This document shows positions 19,207 to 27,546 of a stretch of 64,000 nucleotides of DNA, piece after piece. The DNA is from JAXLVB01 sp046329195 (GTDB taxonomy: Bacteria; Bacteroidota; Bacteroidia; Cytophagales; Spirosomataceae), in the NCBI GenBank assembly GCA_046329195.1, contig JAXLVB010000001.1, positions 3,050,671 through 3,114,670 on the forward strand, given 5' to 3'. The notes beneath the pieces are model-generated. The model was not told where the DNA came from. It did not search any database and saw nothing but the letters and a program-made list of their open reading frames with translations. The position numbers and the translations under genes are program-made. Position 1 is the first letter of the stretch. Every line of letters starts with the position of its first letter.

Positions 19207-20307
19207 ATGATAAAGCGAATATCTATACAAAACTTTAAAAGTCTTAAAAACGTAACACTTGATTTACAACGAGTGAACTTATTGATTGGTCCCAATAATT
19301 CAGGAAAGACGAATTTTTTGAAAGGATTAGAGTTTTTAAAATATGCGCTTTTTAAGAAGAGTAATTCAACATTGGAGTTTAGTTTGATGGAATATTCATA
19401 CAAACATGAGGAATCAACAATAAGTTTTAATGTTTTTTTTGAAGAACATAACGTTAACAAACATATAGAAATTCAATTCGGGGATATAGGTGATGGAATT
19501 ACGATAATTGAACTAACAAAAAAGGATGAAAATAACCCATATAATATTATTAATTCAGCAGTAAACTTTGAAGAAAATAAAGGTTTATTTAATAGTTTGA
19601 AAGGAATACGTATTTACAAACCAGATGCAAGTAAAATTCTGAATTCATATCCTCTTATTCCTAATGATGGTAGTGTTAATGCAGATGTCTCTGATATAAT
19701 AGCTTTCTTCGATAGAATAAGAGATAGTAATCCTGAAATATTTGAGGCAATACAAGCTGACTTAACTACTTGCACACCAGAATTTTCAGGCATTAGATTT
19801 TTAACAGTACTTCCTAATGAAGTGATGAAGTCGCAATACGGAGACAAAACATTTAAAATGTTTGGCCTATATCATACAAAGCATAAAGAAGTATATTGGG
19901 CTAATGAGCTTTCAGAAGGAACTATTTACTTTCTTGCTTTACTATGTATCATACACCAATTAAATCCTCCAAAACTTTTGCTGCTTGAAGAACCCGAACG
20001 AGGCATCCATCCTCGCCGTATTCAAGAAGTCATGGATTTTATTTTCAGATTAGCTGAAGAGAAAGATATTCAGGTGATTATGACATCACACAACGAGAAC
20101 GTAGTGAATTATTTTTCGGAAATGCCAGAGTCCATATTTGTTTTTGATAAAGATGAGGAAGGGGCAACCCAGGTAAGAAATTTGCTTAATGAAATAATTT
20201 TACCATCACATCAAAAAAGTGAACAAGATGGAATAGAAACTATAGACTTCACAAGCGACCTTGGCAAAAACTGGGTTTATGGACTATTAGGAGGAGTACC
20301 AGAATGA
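19207..20307 (+). CDS. AAA ATPase (AAA_21/OLD-like), first gene of a candidate defence pair
   Basis: 366 aa predicted ATPase of the SMC/ABC-like group. N-terminal ISIQNFKSLKNV, Walker A GPNNSGKT at 28-35, a long variable insertion, an ABC-type signature LSEGT at about 235, Walker B LLLLEEPE around 257-264 with the following GIHPRR, and the switch MTSHNENVV. Start at ATG 19207; 19 upstream codons are open but do not match the family. Known relatives act with a TOPRIM or nuclease partner in abortive-infection and OLD-like systems. The downstream gene overlaps by 4 bp and has TOPRIM-like residues. The gene is AT-rich (19 G/C in 19441-19500 against 32 in corA 21061-21120), consistent with recent acquisition. 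Function as defence is inference. Confidence 0.88.
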   Translation: MIKRISIQNFKSLKNVTLDLQRVNLLIGPNNSGKTNFLKGLEFLKYALFKKSNSTLEFSLMEYSYKHEESTISFNVFFEEHNVNKHIEIQFGDIGDGITIIELTKKDENNPYNIINSAVNFEENKGLFNSLKGIRIYKPDASKILNSYPLIPNDGSVNADVSDIIAFFDRIRDSNPEIFEAIQADLTTCTPEFSGIRFLTVLPNEVMKSQYGDKTFKMFGLYHTKHKEVYWANELSEGTIYFLALLCIIHQLNPPKLLLLEEPERGIHPRRIQEVMDFIFRLAEEKDIQVIMTSHNENVVNYFSEMPESIFVFDKDEEGATQVRNLLNEIILPSHQKSEQDGIETIDFTSDLGKNWVYGLLGGVPE

Positions 20308-20906
20308 AAAAAATTAAATACACCTTATTGGGAGAAGGATTTGCAGAAGAAGAGTTTATCGCTATCTACTTAAAAAAAGTAGGAGTTAAATTAGATTTTG
20401 AATTACAACGTAATACAAAATTAAAATTAACTAATCCTAATAAAGAAAGAGTGTTAGAGAATGCTAAGAATTTTTGTATTCGGTCACTCTCTGATTTGAG
20501 AGATGATTTGTTTGTAGTAGGTATAGATTTAGATGAAGCAGATTATTCTTTAGAAAAATTTGAAGCTGCCAAGCAAAAGGTTGAACAAGCAATAGGCAAG
20601 AATTACGAACAATTCAAAACCCAAGTAATCATTTTTGTGCCTATTCAAGCGATTGATTATTGGCTATATTATCAGTACTATAAACTTCAGAATACCAAAA
20701 AGCCTGCTGACAATAGTTTAGAAAGCAAAACTAAAAATGAAGTGAAAAATAGAATTTATCCTGAAAAAAATGAAAGGGCAATCAGGAAAATTGCACGACA
20801 AGTTTCGGAGAAAGCGGATTTTGAAGAGTTAGCAAAGCAATCAAGTAGCTTCAAAGATTTTCATAAACAGACCCAATCGTTCTTAAATTCATTGCGTGTA
20901 AGGTAG
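20304..20906 (+). CDS. TOPRIM-like (DUF4276/RloB-type) partner of the ATPase
   Basis: 200 aa. Starts inside the ATPase stop (ATGA overlap), so the two are made together. A TOPRIM-like arrangement can be read: a Glu in LLGEGFAEEEF (Glu11) on the first strand, an Asp-x-Asp in VVGIDLDEAD (Asp75, Asp77), then PIQAIDYWLYYQYY, which corresponds to the IQ.xE/PcfELWL segment of DUF4276/RloB proteins. Such proteins are the predicted nuclease halves of AbiL-like ATPase-nuclease pairs. The C-terminal third is Lys/Glu-rich. AT-rich like its partner; ends 5 bp before corA, an abrupt composition change. Family assignment is by motif only. Confidence 0.8.
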   Translation: MKKIKYTLLGEGFAEEEFIAIYLKKVGVKLDFELQRNTKLKLTNPNKERVLENAKNFCIRSLSDLRDDLFVVGIDLDEADYSLEKFEAAKQKVEQAIGKNYEQFKTQVIIFVPIQAIDYWLYYQYYKLQNTKKPADNSLESKTKNEVKNRIYPEKNERAIRKIARQVSEKADFEELAKQSSSFKDFHKQTQSFLNSLRVR

Positions 20907-20911
20907 CCCCC

Positions 20912-21988
20912 ATGTCCAAACACTTCAAAATAGCAAAAGATAACCTCAATACCTCGCCGGGTACGCTCACGTACGTCGGCAAAGAGGTAACGTATGCTAC
21001 TCGTATTCACTTGATTGAATACGACGAAGATTCGTTTCAAGAAACCGAAGTGAAACAACTTCACGATTGCCTTCCCGACGATGATACAGGACAGGTGTCG
21101 TGGCTCAACGTGGATGGTATTCACGAAGCCAACGTCATTGATCACATCGGAAAACACTACGAACTCCACCCGTTGCTGCTCGAAGACGTGATGAACACCC
21201 AGCAAAAACCCAAGCTGGAGTATTTCAACGATGATGTGTTGTTCCTGACGTTCAAGTCCTTGGAGTTTAATCCCTACAATCGGGAGATTGAGCAAGAGCA
21301 TGTATGCTTGGTGCTGGGCGACGACTGGCTCATTTCGTTTCAGGAAGAACGCATGAGGGATTTGTTTGCGCCAGTGCTTCAGCGGATTAAGGCTTCGGCG
21401 GGCAAAACTCGCCGCAATGGAGCCGATTACCTGCTGTTTTCATTAATGGATACCATTGTGGACGGTTATTTTACGGTTCTCGAAAAAGTGACGGAACGCC
21501 TCGAAGACATCGAAGAACGAGTCACTCGCAAGGCTGATAATCGGCATATCAACGACATTTATGCCCTCAAACGAGAGCTGACTTTCATGCGTAAGGCTAT
21601 TTATCCGCTTCGAGAAATCCTGAGTAGCCTTATTCGCAACGACCAAGACGAGGTACTGATTCGTGCTTCTACCAACCCCTACCTGCGTGATACGCTCGAC
21701 CATATCATCCAAATCATCGAAACCATTGACTCGTACCGAGAGCTCATTGCCAGCTTAATGGACTTGCATTTGTCCTCTATTAGCAACCACCTCAACGAAG
21801 TCATGAAGGTGCTTACTATCATTTCGGTGATTTTCTTGCCCTTAAATTTGATTGTTGGTTATTATGGTATGAATTTTGACGCTCTGCCGGGCATTCATGG
21901 CCCCGATGGGCACTTGTGGGTCTTGGGCGGTATGATTGCCATTGTGGCAGGGATGATGTATTATTTCAAACGACAAAATTGGTTATGA
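20912..21988 (+). CDS. corA: Magnesium/cobalt transporter CorA
   Basis: 358 aa. A long cytoplasmic N-terminal domain ending in the stalk helix, then two C-terminal membrane segments (VLTIISVIFLPLNLIVGYY and LWVLGGMIAIVAGMMYY) with the pore signature YGMNF between them, as in all CorA channels. Pentameric Mg2+ uptake in the inner membrane. The start is ATG 20912, 5 bp after the AT-rich cassette; its original promoter may have been displaced or lie inside the cassette. The stop overlaps the murF-alr start (ATGA), so the pair is translationally coupled. Confidence 0.95.
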   Translation: MSKHFKIAKDNLNTSPGTLTYVGKEVTYATRIHLIEYDEDSFQETEVKQLHDCLPDDDTGQVSWLNVDGIHEANVIDHIGKHYELHPLLLEDVMNTQQKPKLEYFNDDVLFLTFKSLEFNPYNREIEQEHVCLVLGDDWLISFQEERMRDLFAPVLQRIKASAGKTRRNGADYLLFSLMDTIVDGYFTVLEKVTERLEDIEERVTRKADNRHINDIYALKRELTFMRKAIYPLREILSSLIRNDQDEVLIRASTNPYLRDTLDHIIQIIETIDSYRELIASLMDLHLSSISNHLNEVMKVLTIISVIFLPLNLIVGYYGMNFDALPGIHGPDGHLWVLGGMIAIVAGMMYYFKRQNWL

Positions 21989-24435
21989 GCCAAGTGATTA
22001 ACGCTTCTGTTATCCAAACCACCAAAAAATATCTATTGACCGATAGCCGTAAGGTGACTTCTCCCAAAGAGTCTATTTTCTTCGCTATCAGTGGCTTACA
22101 CCACGACGGTCATGCGTTTCTTCAAGAATTATATCAAAAGGGTGTACGAGAGTTTGTGGTAGAGCGCCCCGTACCTGCCTCAGACCTCAAAGCCATGCCT
22201 GAGGCCACTATCTGGCAAGTACAGCACAGCTTGGCGGCTTTGCAAGGTTTAGCAGCCGAGCATCGCAGGCACTTTAGTATCCCGGTAGTGGGTATCACGG
22301 GCTCTAATGGGAAGACCATCGTCAAAGAATGGCTGTATCAGTTGTTGTCTAAGAGCTATCATGTAGTTCGGAGTCCCAAAAGCTATAATTCGCAGTTGGG
22401 TGTGCCGTTGTCGGTATGGCAAATGAACGACACCCATACCTTGGCCTTGTTTGAGGCAGGTGTTTCAAAGCCTGGCGAAATGGCCAAACTCGAAGCTGTG
22501 ATTCAACCCAGTATTGGTATTTTTACCAACATAGGCTCTGCACACGACGAGGGTTTTGAAAACCGCCGTCAGAAGGTGTTAGAAAAACTGACTTTGTTCA
22601 AAAATGCCTGGCTGTTGATTTACTGCAAAGATTACCCCGAAATAGACCAAGCTATTCAAGATGATTTTAGGGTAAATAATCCTGATTGTCAGTTGCTTGG
22701 CTGGTCAAGAAAGCAGCCCGCCGAAGTACGGGTAAGCCAACGTATCCTCAACGACACTACTTCCGTAGTGGTCAACCACCAGTTTGCAACGTATCAGTTT
22801 AATATCCCCTTTACTGACGAGGCTTCTGTTGAAAATGCTCTTCATTGCATTGTGCTAATGATAGGGCTAGGGTTTAGTCCGAGTGCCATACAGGATGGCC
22901 TCAATCGCCTGCGCCCCGTGTCAATGCGCCTCGAACTCAAGGAAGGTATTAATGGCTGCTACTTGATTGACGATAGCTATAACAATGATTTGGCGGGCCT
23001 GACACTGGCGCTGGATTTTCTGCATTCACAACAGCAACGCAAACATAAGGTACTGATTCTGTCAGACATCTTAGAGTCGGGGATGAGCGAGACAGAATTG
23101 TATAGTTATATAGCGCAACTCATTAAAAATAAGGGAGTTAATCAGTTTGTGGGCATAGGCGAAACCTTTCTCAAAAACCAGTCGCTGTTTACCCCACCAG
23201 CCAAGTTTTATGCCAGTACCGAAGACTTTTTGCAGAAACTTAGACCCACCGATTTGTGGCAGAGCGTAGTGTTGGTCAAAGGGGCACGGAAGTTCCAGTT
23301 TGAGCGCATTATCAACCGCCTCATCGAAAAAACACACGGTACAGTCTTAGACATTAACCTCGACTCCATTTCGCATAACCTCAATTATTTCCGTGAAAAA
23401 ATTGGGCAAGACACCAAAATCATGGTGATGGTTAAGGCGTTTGCCTATGGTAGCGGTGCAGCTGAGGTGGCTAATTTATTACAGTTTCATCGGGCCGACT
23501 ACTTAGCCGTGGCCTATGCCGACGAAGGTGTTCAGCTCCGAGAGCATGGCATTCGGACACCCGTGATGGTGATGAATCCGTCGGCGCAGTCGTTTGATAA
23601 AATGATAGCCCATCAGCTTGACCCTGAGCTATATAGCCTACGCATCTTGAACGAGTTTGCCGAATATACCTATAATCAGAACCTCAGTTCTAAAATCCAT
23701 ATTAAACTCGACACGGGTATGCACCGACTGGGTTTTGAGGAGCATGAACTGGAGGCGTTGATAGACGTATTGCGACAGAACCCCAACTTGATGGTAGCTT
23801 CGATATTTAGCCATTTAGCAGCGGCTGACGAAAGCCAGTTCGATGACTTTACGAAACTTCAAGTAGAGCGATTTACCCGCATGGCCAACCAAATCGAAGA
23901 AGCGATTGGCTACACACCCGACCGTCACTTGCTCAACTCGGCAGGGATTGCTCGCTTCCCCGAAGCCCGCATGAGCATGGTTCGTTTAGGCATTGGGCTG
24001 TATGGTGTGGCGGTGAAGCCCGAAGACCAAGCTCATTTGCAAACGGTAGGTACACTCAAAACGGTCATCTCACAAATCAAACACCTAACAGCAGGCGAAA
24101 CCGTAGGTTATGGCCGTAGGGGAGTGGTGGAGCAAGACATGAGTATAGCCACAATTGCCATTGGCTACGCAGACGGCTACGACCGACGGTTCAGCGGAGG
24201 GGTAGGTAAGGTGTTGATTAACGGGCAGTTATGTCCAGTCATCGGGAATGTGTGTATGGATATGACGATGGTGGATATCACCAACGTAGAAGCCGAAGAA
24301 GGCGATGAAGTCATTGTGTTTGGTAAAAACCCAACGATTCGCCAATTAGCCGACTGGATTGGTACCATTCCTTACGAAATCTTGACGGGCGTCAGCGAGC
24401 GTGTAAAACGAGTTTTTTACCGAGAAGGCAATTAG
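21985..24435 (+). CDS. murF-alr: Bifunctional MurF ligase / alanine racemase
   Basis: 816 aa fusion. The N-terminal half is UDP-MurNAc-tripeptide:D-Ala-D-Ala ligase: DSRKV substrate loop, ATP-binding GITGSNGKT (near 110), YNSQLGVPLSV, and DDSYNND. From about residue 455 follows alanine racemase: DINLDSISHNL, the PLP lysine in MVKAFAYGSG, a catalytic Tyr region in TVGYGRRG and the C-terminal GNVCMDMTMVD. It makes D-Ala and adds D-Ala-D-Ala to the peptidoglycan precursor. This fusion is usual in Bacteroidota. Start at ATG 21985 (MSQVINASV) rather than 23 codons upstream, because it overlaps the corA stop. Confidence 0.94.
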   Translation: MSQVINASVIQTTKKYLLTDSRKVTSPKESIFFAISGLHHDGHAFLQELYQKGVREFVVERPVPASDLKAMPEATIWQVQHSLAALQGLAAEHRRHFSIPVVGITGSNGKTIVKEWLYQLLSKSYHVVRSPKSYNSQLGVPLSVWQMNDTHTLALFEAGVSKPGEMAKLEAVIQPSIGIFTNIGSAHDEGFENRRQKVLEKLTLFKNAWLLIYCKDYPEIDQAIQDDFRVNNPDCQLLGWSRKQPAEVRVSQRILNDTTSVVVNHQFATYQFNIPFTDEASVENALHCIVLMIGLGFSPSAIQDGLNRLRPVSMRLELKEGINGCYLIDDSYNNDLAGLTLALDFLHSQQQRKHKVLILSDILESGMSETELYSYIAQLIKNKGVNQFVGIGETFLKNQSLFTPPAKFYASTEDFLQKLRPTDLWQSVVLVKGARKFQFERIINRLIEKTHGTVLDINLDSISHNLNYFREKIGQDTKIMVMVKAFAYGSGAAEVANLLQFHRADYLAVAYADEGVQLREHGIRTPVMVMNPSAQSFDKMIAHQLDPELYSLRILNEFAEYTYNQNLSSKIHIKLDTGMHRLGFEEHELEALIDVLRQNPNLMVASIFSHLAAADESQFDDFTKLQVERFTRMANQIEEAIGYTPDRHLLNSAGIARFPEARMSMVRLGIGLYGVAVKPEDQAHLQTVGTLKTVISQIKHLTAGETVGYGRRGVVEQDMSIATIAIGYADGYDRRFSGGVGKVLINGQLCPVIGNVCMDMTMVDITNVEAEEGDEVIVFGKNPTIRQLADWIGTIPYEILTGVSERVKRVFYREGN

Positions 24436-24487
24436 AACTGTAATAAGGACAAACGTAAACGAATAAGCTACAAATTGGTGAATCGTG

Positions 24488-25321
24488 CTACAACGTAAGC
24501 CGATATTTCAGACTACCCGCATTGTGAATTTCCAGCCAACCTTCTGGCACGTGCTGGAGCCGATGCGGGTAGTGCCGTGTTAGGGTGGTAGGGTCGAGAA
24601 AAAACACCTGCGGCGGCAGTGCTTCTTCGTACCGAAACCCTAATTTTTCATAACTGCGCCCATCAGACCAATCACGGTCGGCATAGGTCATCACATCGTT
24701 GGGGTGATGTTCTCGAATAAAGGCTTGCAAGAGTTTATCCAGCCCACCCACCACGGTACATCCCATCAAGTTAGCAAACCGAATCAACTCATACGAGCGA
24801 TGGGTTTGTTGTTCCTTAATGAAATTTCTTCCACCCGAAAAGGTAGCCACTGCCACAAGCGTAGGGGTGTTGTACCTAGCCTGATAGGCTGATTTTATGA
24901 ATAAACCATACTTGAACTTCGATGTAGTGAGTACTTGTAAGTGGTTTGTTTCCAGAAACTTGTCAGCAGTCAGCCTGTCAATGCGCTTGACTTCGCAGAG
25001 GCGAGCGTGAATCTTGGCGGAATGGCCTGCCAGCGCTAACAAACGAGCCTTGACCAGTTCTTGATGACTGCGCCAAACGTCTTCCCATAGATGAATCACC
25101 CTTAGTTTTTGAGAAGAAGCAGATGCTGAAATCTTTTTGAAAAATGATGCATCAAGCTGATGTTGACGAACAAGTTGGAGCGATACCAAGTGCAAAACCA
25201 CGTCGGATGGCTCAAGACGTACACAGAAAAAAGGCGTATTTTCCAAGAAAGCAGGCTGCCATCCGATGCTATTTGTCGCTAAAAAATCAATTACTTCGCT
25301 CAAATAAACGTCTTGCTCCAT
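24488..25321 (-). CDS. Conserved hypothetical, GNAT-like fold suspected
   Basis: 277 aa, not assigned. The central block (IHARLCEVKRIDRLTADKFL; then YGLF, LVAVATFSGGRN, YELIRFANLMGCTVVGGLDK, TYADRDWSDGRSYEKLGF) is characteristic of a conserved protein found in Bacteroidota chromosomes and in phages, sometimes next to homing-endonuclease or restriction-type domains. The order hydrophobic strand - basic loop - 'TVVGGLDKL' - 'YADRDWS..G..Y..LGF' resembles acetyltransferase-like folds. The N-terminal 110 residues match a VSR-like layout only weakly. No signal or membrane segment. Convergent with murF-alr; same strand as the downstream LytTR regulator but 34 bp upstream of nothing obviously related. 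Confidence 0.7.
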   Translation of the reverse strand: MEQDVYLSEVIDFLATNSIGWQPAFLENTPFFCVRLEPSDVVLHLVSLQLVRQHQLDASFFKKISASASSQKLRVIHLWEDVWRSHQELVKARLLALAGHSAKIHARLCEVKRIDRLTADKFLETNHLQVLTTSKFKYGLFIKSAYQARYNTPTLVAVATFSGGRNFIKEQQTHRSYELIRFANLMGCTVVGGLDKLLQAFIREHHPNDVMTYADRDWSDGRSYEKLGFRYEEALPPQVFFLDPTTLTRHYPHRLQHVPEGWLEIHNAGSLKYRLTL

Positions 25322-25354
25322 CCTATTTTCTAACCTTGTCTTGACTGCTATGCC

Positions 25355-26113
25355 TTATTTATCAATCCAACGCTTAAAGATAGGGGCTTTTTCTCGGCTT
25401 ACTTCCACATCGGGAGCCGAAGCGAGTTTTAGTTTCACAAAAAGCTTACCTGATGAGTCGCTTTTGTAGCTGTCGATGGCATTGATATGGATGATTTGCC
25501 GGCGTCCTGCTCTAAAAAATTCAGTAGGATTCAGCAAGTCCTCCACTTCGTCCAACGTTTCTTGACTGGCAATGTACTTTTGGCCATCGGCTGTTAGTAA
25601 GAAAATCACTTCATCCAAATAAAACATCCGAACGTCAGCAATATTGATAGGCACGGTAGAATTGCGGTGTTGAACCACAATACGCTCCTTGTAGGTACGT
25701 GAGTTTTGAGCCGGGTGGTTGGTAAGAGCCTGAATCAACTGTGAAGGCAACTGTGGTGACTGTAAAGCTTTGAATTTCTCAAGAGCCCTGATGAGGTCGT
25801 CTTCGTCAATTGGCTTGAGTAAATAGTCTATCCCATTGACTTTGAAGGCTTTAATGGCGTATTCGTCGTAGGCCGTTGCAAAAATAATGGGGCATTTAAT
25901 ATCAAAATAATTGAACAAGTCGAAACTAATGCCATCAGAAAGCTGAATATCCATAAACATTAAATCAGGCTCGGCGTTTTGCATAAACCAACGGCGGGCC
26001 GATTTTACACTGGGCAGTACATCCAATACTTCTATGTGTGGAGCCACGTCGTCGAGCATTCGCTTGAGTTGTTCGGCAATGAGTGATTCGTCTTCAATAA
26101 TCAGGGCTTTCAT
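25355..26113 (-). CDS. LytTR-type response regulator
   Basis: 252 aa. Receiver domain with Glu7/Asp8, phospho-acceptor Asp55 in MFMDIQL, Thr/Ala in FATAYDEYA and Lys in LLKPID; C-terminal LytTR DNA-binding domain (about 145-250; MFYLDEVIFLLTADGQKY, FFRAGRRQIIHINAID). Acts as transcription regulator phosphorylated by a LytS-type kinase. Starts 12 bp after the stop of the kinase gene, itself 42 bp after a globin gene: presumed operon globin-kinase-regulator. Targets unknown. Confidence 0.93.
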   Translation of the reverse strand: MKALIIEDESLIAEQLKRMLDDVAPHIEVLDVLPSVKSARRWFMQNAEPDLMFMDIQLSDGISFDLFNYFDIKCPIIFATAYDEYAIKAFKVNGIDYLLKPIDEDDLIRALEKFKALQSPQLPSQLIQALTNHPAQNSRTYKERIVVQHRNSTVPINIADVRMFYLDEVIFLLTADGQKYIASQETLDEVEDLLNPTEFFRAGRRQIIHINAIDSYKSDSSGKLFVKLKLASAPDVEVSREKAPIFKRWIDK

Positions 26114-26125
26114 GGTGGGTAAATG

Positions 26126-26752
26126 TTACAAAAGGGGGAGTTTGACAATGAAAAAATGCTCCGTTTCTTGGATTTCGACTGGAACAGTTGATAAATAAGT
26201 GTATAAACTTCGTAGGCTTTGCAGCCCCATAAGGCGTTTGGTTTCGGGGATGTTTTTGCGTTGAAGGTTGTTCTCAACAACCAAAAAATGGTTTTGAACG
26301 GTAACACGCACCGTCAACGGCGACTCGATGTCGGTGATGTTGTGACGAGTGGCGTTTTCGACTAAAATCTGCAAAGCTGTAGGCACAATTTTATTGGGCG
26401 GAACGGGCAAGGTCACTTCCAAGCTAACAACCAGCCCTTTGCCAAACCGAGTTTGGAGAAGGTCGGCGTAGTCTCGCATAAATTTAAGCTCGTCTTCTAT
26501 CAAGACCAACCGCTTGGCATTACTGCTCAGTACATAACGGTACACCCGAGTAAGCTGATTCAAAAACTTAGTTGCCAGCTTTTGGTCGCTGTGAATAAGA
26601 CTTTCGAGCGTGGCTAAGCTGTTAAACAAAAAGTGTGGATTGAGCTGATTGACCAAGTTTTGGTACTGCACATCCGACTTCTCTTTGTCGAACGACGAGG
26701 GTGGTGGATCCGTTGAGTCGCCATTAATGATATGTTTTTCGTTTGTGTCCAT
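26126..26752 (-). CDS. Sensorless LytS-type (His_kinase) histidine kinase
   Basis: 208 aa, cytoplasmic: no signal peptide or membrane segment. Only about 28 residues precede the kinase motif YQNLVNQLNPHFLFNSLA, with phospho-acceptor His40; an N-box Asn lies in ILVENATRHN and a weak G-box in MGLQSLRSLY. Input domain is entirely absent, so the signal must come from a partner or from the short N-terminus. It is a close paralogue of the C-terminal kinase part of the 1063-aa sensor at 50530-53721. In an apparent operon with globin (upstream) and LytTR regulator (downstream). Confidence 0.9.
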   Translation of the reverse strand: MDTNEKHIINGDSTDPPPSSFDKEKSDVQYQNLVNQLNPHFLFNSLATLESLIHSDQKLATKFLNQLTRVYRYVLSSNAKRLVLIEDELKFMRDYADLLQTRFGKGLVVSLEVTLPVPPNKIVPTALQILVENATRHNITDIESPLTVRVTVQNHFLVVENNLQRKNIPETKRLMGLQSLRSLYTYLSTVPVEIQETEHFFIVKLPLL

Positions 26753-26794
26753 GTACTACCTTCTATCGAGTGGTTGGGTGTGTGTGTTTAGGTG

Positions 26795-27208
26795 TCAGTC
26801 TGTTTGTCGGGCGGCTTGCTTCATAGCTTCAGCAAGCATACCGTACAAATCAGACCATGCGGTGTGTATCTCTGGTGAATAATCGTGCTGCAAAATTTGG
26901 TTAATTGTCCATAATAAAGCTTCTCCAACGGCCTCATAATGTGCTTCTTGGGCTCCGTACCAGACATGGCGGCGCCCTAAGTCTTGCACCACGGGCAATA
27001 GTTCGGATAAATTGTCTAACGATAGCACTACAAAGCTGATTACTTGAAATAATTTGACGCCTTGGGTTTTTAGGTCACTTTTAAATAATGATTCTACTTC
27101 GGGTGCTAAATCAAAAAAACGGCGATAAAACAACTCAGCGGCGTATTCGGACTGAGGTACTAATTGGGCAAAACTGGTTTGTATAAGGTGGCGTTGATGT
27201 GCTGTCAT
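26795..27208 (-). CDS. Single-domain globin
   Basis: 137 aa haem protein. Proximal His81 in LGRRHVWYG, distal-side Tyr28 (B10, in LFYRRFFDLAP) and Gln49 (E7), the residue set of flavohaemoglobin-like globins that bind O2 and NO tightly. There is no reductase or kinase domain attached. Start at ATG 27208 (MTAHQRH); 50 upstream open codons have no globin similarity. Followed on the same strand by a kinase lacking its own sensor and a LytTR regulator, which suggests a sensing role, though NO detoxification is an equally standard function. Confidence 0.88.
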   Translation of the reverse strand: MTAHQRHLIQTSFAQLVPQSEYAAELFYRRFFDLAPEVESLFKSDLKTQGVKLFQVISFVVLSLDNLSELLPVVQDLGRRHVWYGAQEAHYEAVGEALLWTINQILQHDYSPEIHTAWSDLYGMLAEAMKQAARQTD

Positions 27209-27546
27209 GGTATAAATCAAAGTAAGTAGAAAACTTCTCGAAGTTACGGGTTTCGGTAGGTTTTCAGAAACTTCATGGCATTTTCGTCGTTTTTGGGAGG
27301 TAAATTGAGCAATAAAATACTGCCTCCTTACAAAAAGGAGTCTTTTAGTACTACTCAAAGTTGGAACGATTGCGCCACAGCATCAAAAAAAAGTACCTAA
27401 ACCGTAGGAAAATAGGATTGAGTCGTAGCGAATCTGTAGCTGAACCGTAGGATAAACAGACTAAAATGTTGACTAACCCAAACAGAATCAATAGTAGGTG
27501 CGTAAAAATAAAAAAGGTACCAATTGCTTGATACCTTTGGGGAGAA
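27209..27546. other. Intergenic region between globin and oxidoreductase genes
   Basis: 338 bp. Apart from the terminator at 27511-27538 I see no gene, and no convincing promoter for the globin operon. Confidence 0.5.
27511..27538 (-). terminator. Terminator of the Gfo/Idh/MocA gene
   Basis: AAAGGTA (27513-27519) pairs with TACCTTT (27532-27538) with an inner CAA/TTG helix. The A-rich left flank gives a U tract on the minus strand. Confidence 0.6.
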
